Below are positions 12,921 through 15,123 of a DNA stretch of 15,123 nt, piece after piece. Both the position numbers and the translations under genes were made by a program. The notes under the pieces are model-generated. The model was not told the origin of the DNA. It was given only the letters and a program-made list of their open reading frames with translations, and did not search any database. Location of the stretch: contig CAJFTA010000055.1 in assembly GCA_904419835.1 (NCBI GenBank), positions 1 to 15,123 on the forward strand, read 5' to 3'. How positions within the stretch are numbered: the stretch's first letter is position 1; each line of letters starts with the position of its first letter. This DNA comes from an uncultured Pseudoflavonifractor sp. GTDB lineage: Bacteria; Bacillota; Clostridia; Oscillospirales; Oscillospiraceae.

Positions 12921-13454
12921 ATGCCTAACGCAAAGGTTCTCAGCGAGAAGCAGGCCATCGTGGCCGAGCTGACCGAGAAGCTCAAGGGCGCCGCCAGCGG
13001 CGTTCTGGTGGATTATAAGGGCATCACTGTGGCCGAAGACACCGCTCTGCGCGCCGAGCTGCGCAAGAACGACGTGGAGTATGCCGTCGTGAAGAACACC
13101 CTGGTCCGTTTTGCCATCAACAACTGCGGCATGGAGGCCCTGGACGACGTGCTCAACGGCACCACTTCCCTGGCCATCAGCCACAGCGACCCCATCGCTC
13201 CCATGCGCGTGGTGAACAAGTTCTCCAAGCAGTTCAACGGGGCCAAGTTCACCATCAAGGCCGGCTTCATGGACGGCAAGGTCCTGTCCCTGGACGAGGT
13301 CAGCGCTCTGGCCGAGCTGCCCTCCAAGGAGGTTCTGCAGGCTCAGGTCCTGGGCACCATGCTGGCTCCCATCACCAGCCTGGCCATTGTCATCAAGGCG
13401 ATTGCCGAGAAGCAGGGCGGCTCCGTGGAGGAGACCGCTTCCGCCGAGGCGTAA
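12921..13454 (+). CDS. rplJ: 50S ribosomal protein L10
   Basis: A 177-residue L10, base of the L7/L12 stalk. The N-terminal rRNA-binding half opens MPNAKVLSEKQAIVAELTEK and contains GVLVDYKGITVAEDTALRAEL and VVKNTLVRFAI (56-66). The C-terminal helix that carries L12 dimers is predicted over the last 30 residues, ending in a short acidic Ala-rich tail (GGSVEETASAEA). The ATG at 12921 follows GGAGG (12906-12910) by 10 bases; the upstream in-frame extension runs through the structured leader and is not translated. rplL follows after 58 bases. Confidence 0.97.
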   Translation: MPNAKVLSEKQAIVAELTEKLKGAASGVLVDYKGITVAEDTALRAELRKNDVEYAVVKNTLVRFAINNCGMEALDDVLNGTTSLAISHSDPIAPMRVVNKFSKQFNGAKFTIKAGFMDGKVLSLDEVSALAELPSKEVLQAQVLGTMLAPITSLAIVIKAIAEKQGGSVEETASAEA

Positions 13455-13512
13455 CCCCTGTCCCCGCATCACTACCATACTTCAAGATATTTATTTTAGG
13501 AGGTAACATATC

Positions 13513-13887
13513 ATGGCTTCTGAGAAGATTACTGCCCTCATCGAAGAGGTTAAGAGCCTGACCGTTCTGGAGCTCTCCGAGCTCGTCCACGCTCTGGAGG
13601 AGGAGTTCGGCGTCTCCGCCGCCGCTATGGCCGCTCCCGCCGCTGCCGGCGCTGCCGCTCCCGCTGCTGAGGAGAAGACCGAGTTCGACGTCGTTCTGGC
13701 TGAGGTCGGCGCCGAGAAGATCAAGGTCATCAAGGCTGTCCGTGAGATCACCGGCCTGGGCCTGGCTGAGGCCAAGGCTGTCGTCGAGTCCGCTCCCAAG
13801 GCTGTCAAGGAGGGTGTCTCCAAGGACGAGGCCGAGGAGCTGAAGAAGAAGCTCGAGGATGTCGGCGCCAAGGTGGAGCTGAAGTAA
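13513..13887 (+). CDS. rplL: 50S ribosomal protein L7/L12
   Basis: A 124-residue L12. The N-terminal dimerisation helix pair (MASEKITALIEEVKSLTVLE, to about 35) is followed by an Ala/Pro hinge (36-53) and the factor-binding C-terminal domain with EKTEFDVVLAEVG, KIKVIKAVREITGLGL (about 69-84) and AVVESAPKAVKEGV. It is present as two or three dimers on L10 and recruits translation GTPases. AGGAGG (13498-13503) lies 9 bases before the ATG. Codon use is extreme (almost only C/G-ending preferred codons), as expected of a very highly expressed gene. A strong terminator follows, and rpoB does not. Confidence 0.97.
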   Translation: MASEKITALIEEVKSLTVLELSELVHALEEEFGVSAAAMAAPAAAGAAAPAAEEKTEFDVVLAEVGAEKIKVIKAVREITGLGLAEAKAVVESAPKAVKEGVSKDEAEELKKKLEDVGAKVELK

Positions 13888-13911
13888 GTCTCCCCCACTT
13901 CACACAGCATC

Positions 13912-13950
13912 AACCCGGACCTGCGGCAAAACCGCAGGTCCGGGTTTTTC
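13912..13950 (+). terminator. Strong terminator after rplL
   Basis: A perfect 15-bp stem, 13912-13926 with 13932-13946, a 5-base CAAAA loop and a T run to 13949. It ends the rplJ-rplL transcript completely. Confidence 0.95.
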
Positions 13951-13980
13951 TCTCTACACCTACTTTGATCATAGCAATGA

Positions 13981-14010
13981 GGCGGGAACATCTCAAACGA
14001 TGTTCCCGCC
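13981..14010. terminator. Convergent hairpin between rplL and the lipoprotein gene
   Basis: A perfect 12-bp stem GGCGGGAACATC/GATGTTCCCGCC around a 6-base loop, 7 bases after the lipoprotein stop on the minus strand. Neither side has a good T run, so it is at best a moderate terminator for the lipoprotein transcript. Confidence 0.55.
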
Positions 14011-14017
14011 TTGCTTA

Positions 14018-14428
14018 TTACTTACAATAGTAATTATATTTTCCTTCGGCCCACTCTAATATAGCCTCATACGGAACTCCATCTTCTGGTACATAGGTCA
14101 CTCCGTCAATTTCTAAGGCACTTGAGCCAAAAAGAATTACAATTTCGTGGCCATTTATTACTTTTTCCCGTGGATTATAAGTAAAACGATAAAGCCATTC
14201 TTGGTTAAATTCTTCGTCTGATGGTACAATCCTCATATCTGCAACAGAGGTTATTATACTATAACTAAAGAGTGGCTCATTTTCCTGCTGTTCTGCAGAT
14301 TCTAATTTAACAACTGGGGCAGTACGGATTTCTTCAAAAATGCTGCTCTCTGCTTCAGCTGATTTACAAGCTGAAAGCAATAAGCAGAAGGAGCATAGCA
14401 TGATAATGAAAATATATACTCTTTTCAT
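14018..14428 (-). CDS. Small hypothetical lipoprotein
   Basis: A 136-residue protein of unknown function. It has a basic start (MKR), a hydrophobic stretch (4-19) and a lipobox LLSAC with Cys21, so it should be lipidated and anchored on the outer face of the membrane. The mature part has an acidic/polar linker (about 22-50) and a small folded domain with aromatic-rich pieces (QEWLYRFTYNPREKVI, HEIVILFGSSALEIDGVTYV) ending EWAEGKYNYYCK; a second Cys lies near the end. AAGGGGAG stands about 9 bases before the ATG. Base composition is far more AT-rich than the ribosomal genes next to it, suggesting later arrival. I do not recognise the family. Confidence 0.8.
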   Translation of the reverse strand: MKRVYIFIIMLCSFCLLLSACKSAEAESSIFEEIRTAPVVKLESAEQQENEPLFSYSIITSVADMRIVPSDEEFNQEWLYRFTYNPREKVINGHEIVILFGSSALEIDGVTYVPEDGVPYEAILEWAEGKYNYYCK

Positions 14429-14483
14429 ATCTTAATTCTCCCCTTCTTTTCAAAACTCTAAGTTGCAAAGCACTTTCAACATA

Positions 14484-14512
14484 ATAATAGTCAAAAAGAC
14501 ATGTAAGGTCAA
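14484..14512 (-). promoter_or_regulatory. Promoter of the lipoprotein gene
   Basis: On the minus strand TTGACC (14512-14507), 17 bases, TATTAT (14489-14484), about 55 bases before the start codon. Confidence 0.75.
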
Positions 14513-14663
14513 CAGCCTTACCTGTCTTTCCGTCCTTAATCACATATTATTTTCAATAGAAATAATAAATCCGAACACATTACCCACTTGCATAATGTAG
14601 TTCGAGTTATTAATATTGGGAAGGGTCGGTTAAAATCGATATTTCCTCATAGCAATATAAAAC

Positions 14664-14765
14664 CGCCGCCCAGCGGCGAACCCAAACCGGAGCCCAGCGA
14701 TAGCGGGTCCGGTTTGGAAGCGAGGAGCAGCAGAATGAGCGCGCGACGAGCTTTGCAATGAAATG
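14664..14765. repeat. GC-rich palindromic element beside the tRNA gene
   Basis: In an AT-rich neighbourhood this patch has CGCCGC-CCA-GCGGCG (14664-14678) and CCAAACCGG (14682-14690) pairing with CCGGTTTGG (14709-14717), with CCC/GGG pairing further inside. An unpaired AGCGAGGAGCAGCAGAATGA run and a GCGCGACGAG segment follow. I believe near-identical sequences recur behind genes in gut clostridia, but that is recollection, not a search. Open frames across it on the minus strand run into the tRNA and are not genes. Confidence 0.45.
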
Positions 14766-14803
14766 AAAAAACTCGTCGCAAGCGATATGACGCTTGCGAC
14801 GAG
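14766..14803 (-). terminator. Terminator of the tRNA-Arg gene
   Basis: On the minus strand a perfect 13-bp stem (14803-14791 with 14784-14772), a 6-base loop and six T residues (14771-14766). It begins a single base after the tRNA CCA end. Confidence 0.95.
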
Positions 14804-14804
14804 C

Positions 14805-14881
14805 TGGTACGGCTGAAGGGATTCGAACCCCCGACCTTTTGGTTCGTAGCCAAACACTCTATCCAACTGAGCTACAGCCGC
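14805..14881 (-). tRNA. tRNA-Arg, anticodon ACG
   Basis: A 77-base tRNA including an encoded CCA. The acceptor stem GCGGCTG/CAGCCGT has a G-U closing pair. The D arm is TAGCTCAGTTGGATAGA. The anticodon stem TTTGG/CCAAA holds loop CTACGAA, hence ACG, which reads CGU/CGC/CGA after A34 is converted to inosine by TadA. The T arm is GGGGGTTCGAATCCC. It stands alone with its own promoter and terminator. tRNA-Arg genes are common integration sites, and the AT-rich flank would fit, but no repeated 3' tRNA fragment is seen in the window. Confidence 0.97.
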
Positions 14882-14917
14882 ATATTCTCTTGTTCGTCTC
14901 TCACTGAGAGCTTATCT

Positions 14918-14946
14918 ATATTACCACATGAAAGAGGAAAATGCAA
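14918..14946 (-). promoter_or_regulatory. Promoter of the tRNA-Arg gene
   Basis: On the minus strand TTGCAT (14946-14941), 17 bases, TAATAT (14923-14918), about 37 bases before the mature tRNA 5' end. Confidence 0.7.
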
Positions 14947-14987
14947 GCACAAAAATGAAAAAAGAGAAAAATATGCAGGGACAAGAC

Positions 14988-15025
14988 AATAGGCTTCTGA
15001 AACCATCTGATTTCAGAAGCCTATT
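14988..15025 (-). terminator. Perfect 15-bp hairpin near the right edge
   Basis: 14988-15002 pairs perfectly with 15011-15025 around an 8-base loop. On the minus strand it is followed by GTCTTGTCCC and then a T-rich stretch, so it could terminate a transcript entering from the right edge. It overlaps the last codons of the possible frame at 15013-15123. Confidence 0.6.
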
Positions 15026-15123
15026 GGTGCAGTTGAGCAATCCAAATCCGAACCTGTTTTCTGATCGGCCAATGCGGTTTTGAGGTCATCAAAAGTGATG
15101 GTCGTTGTCCCTTCCTTGTAGTT
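15013..15123 (-). CDS. Possible 3' end of a gene entering from the right edge
   Basis: On the minus strand a frame stays open from the window edge to a TGA at 15015-15013, giving 36 residues (beginning NYKEGTTTITFDDLKTALAD and ending STAPIGF). A second frame is open to a TAG at 15023-15021, so the frame choice is uncertain. The terminator-like hairpin at 14988-15025 supports a transcript ending here. Nothing in the peptide identifies a family. Confidence 0.3.
   Translation of the reverse strand, partial: NYKEGTTTITFDDLKTALADQKTGSDLDCSTAPIGF

Noticed and set aside
14630..14866. Minus-strand small proteins across the tRNA region
   Set aside because: They are translations of tRNA-Arg, its terminator and the palindromic element.

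Overview
The window looks like a chromosomal segment of a gut-type clostridial Firmicute, probably Oscillospiraceae (Flavonifractor / Pseudoflavonifractor / Lawsonibacter-like). This is an inference from high-GC genes with strong GGAGG ribosome binding sites, AT-rich sigma-A type promoters with 17-base spacers, a zinc-type L33 next to secE-nusG, an SdpR/SdpI pair and a membrane-anchored parvulin. No rRNA is present to confirm it.

Left part (1-4800): the 5' end of argG runs off the left edge on the minus strand, with an ArgR box and promoter upstream. Then comes a MarR-type regulator with its own terminator, an AT-rich gap, and a two-gene operon of an NCS1-type permease and an N-terminal-cysteine Ntn hydrolase (peptidase family C69). 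The operon promoter carries a 7-bp inverted repeat centred on the -10 box, a good candidate operator for the MarR protein.

Middle (4801-9976): a gap with a possible gene remnant precedes a membrane-anchored foldase with two parvulin-like domains. About 300 bases packed with palindromes follow, then tcdA (ct6A tRNA modification) and two overlapping half-size TauE/SafE transporter genes. On the minus strand, convergent, is a tight sdpR-sdpI-ruvX unit.

Right part (10023-13950): the translation/secretion cluster. The order is rpmG-secE-nusG with a long leader that can fold into mutually exclusive antiterminator and terminator structures, then rplK-rplA behind an L1-binding-type leader, then rplJ-rplL behind an L10-type leader with its own promoter. 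A strong terminator closes rplL, and rpoB, which usually follows, is absent.

Right edge (13950-15123): a lower-GC stretch with a small lipoprotein gene, a palindromic repeat-like element, a tRNA-Arg(ACG) gene with promoter and terminator on the minus strand, and perhaps the 3' end of another gene.

The items most worth a second look are the rpmG-secE-nusG leader attenuator, the split TauE/SafE pair whose start signal lies inside a terminator hairpin, the MarR/NCS1/C69 cassette with its promoter palindrome, and the palindromic element before tcdA.
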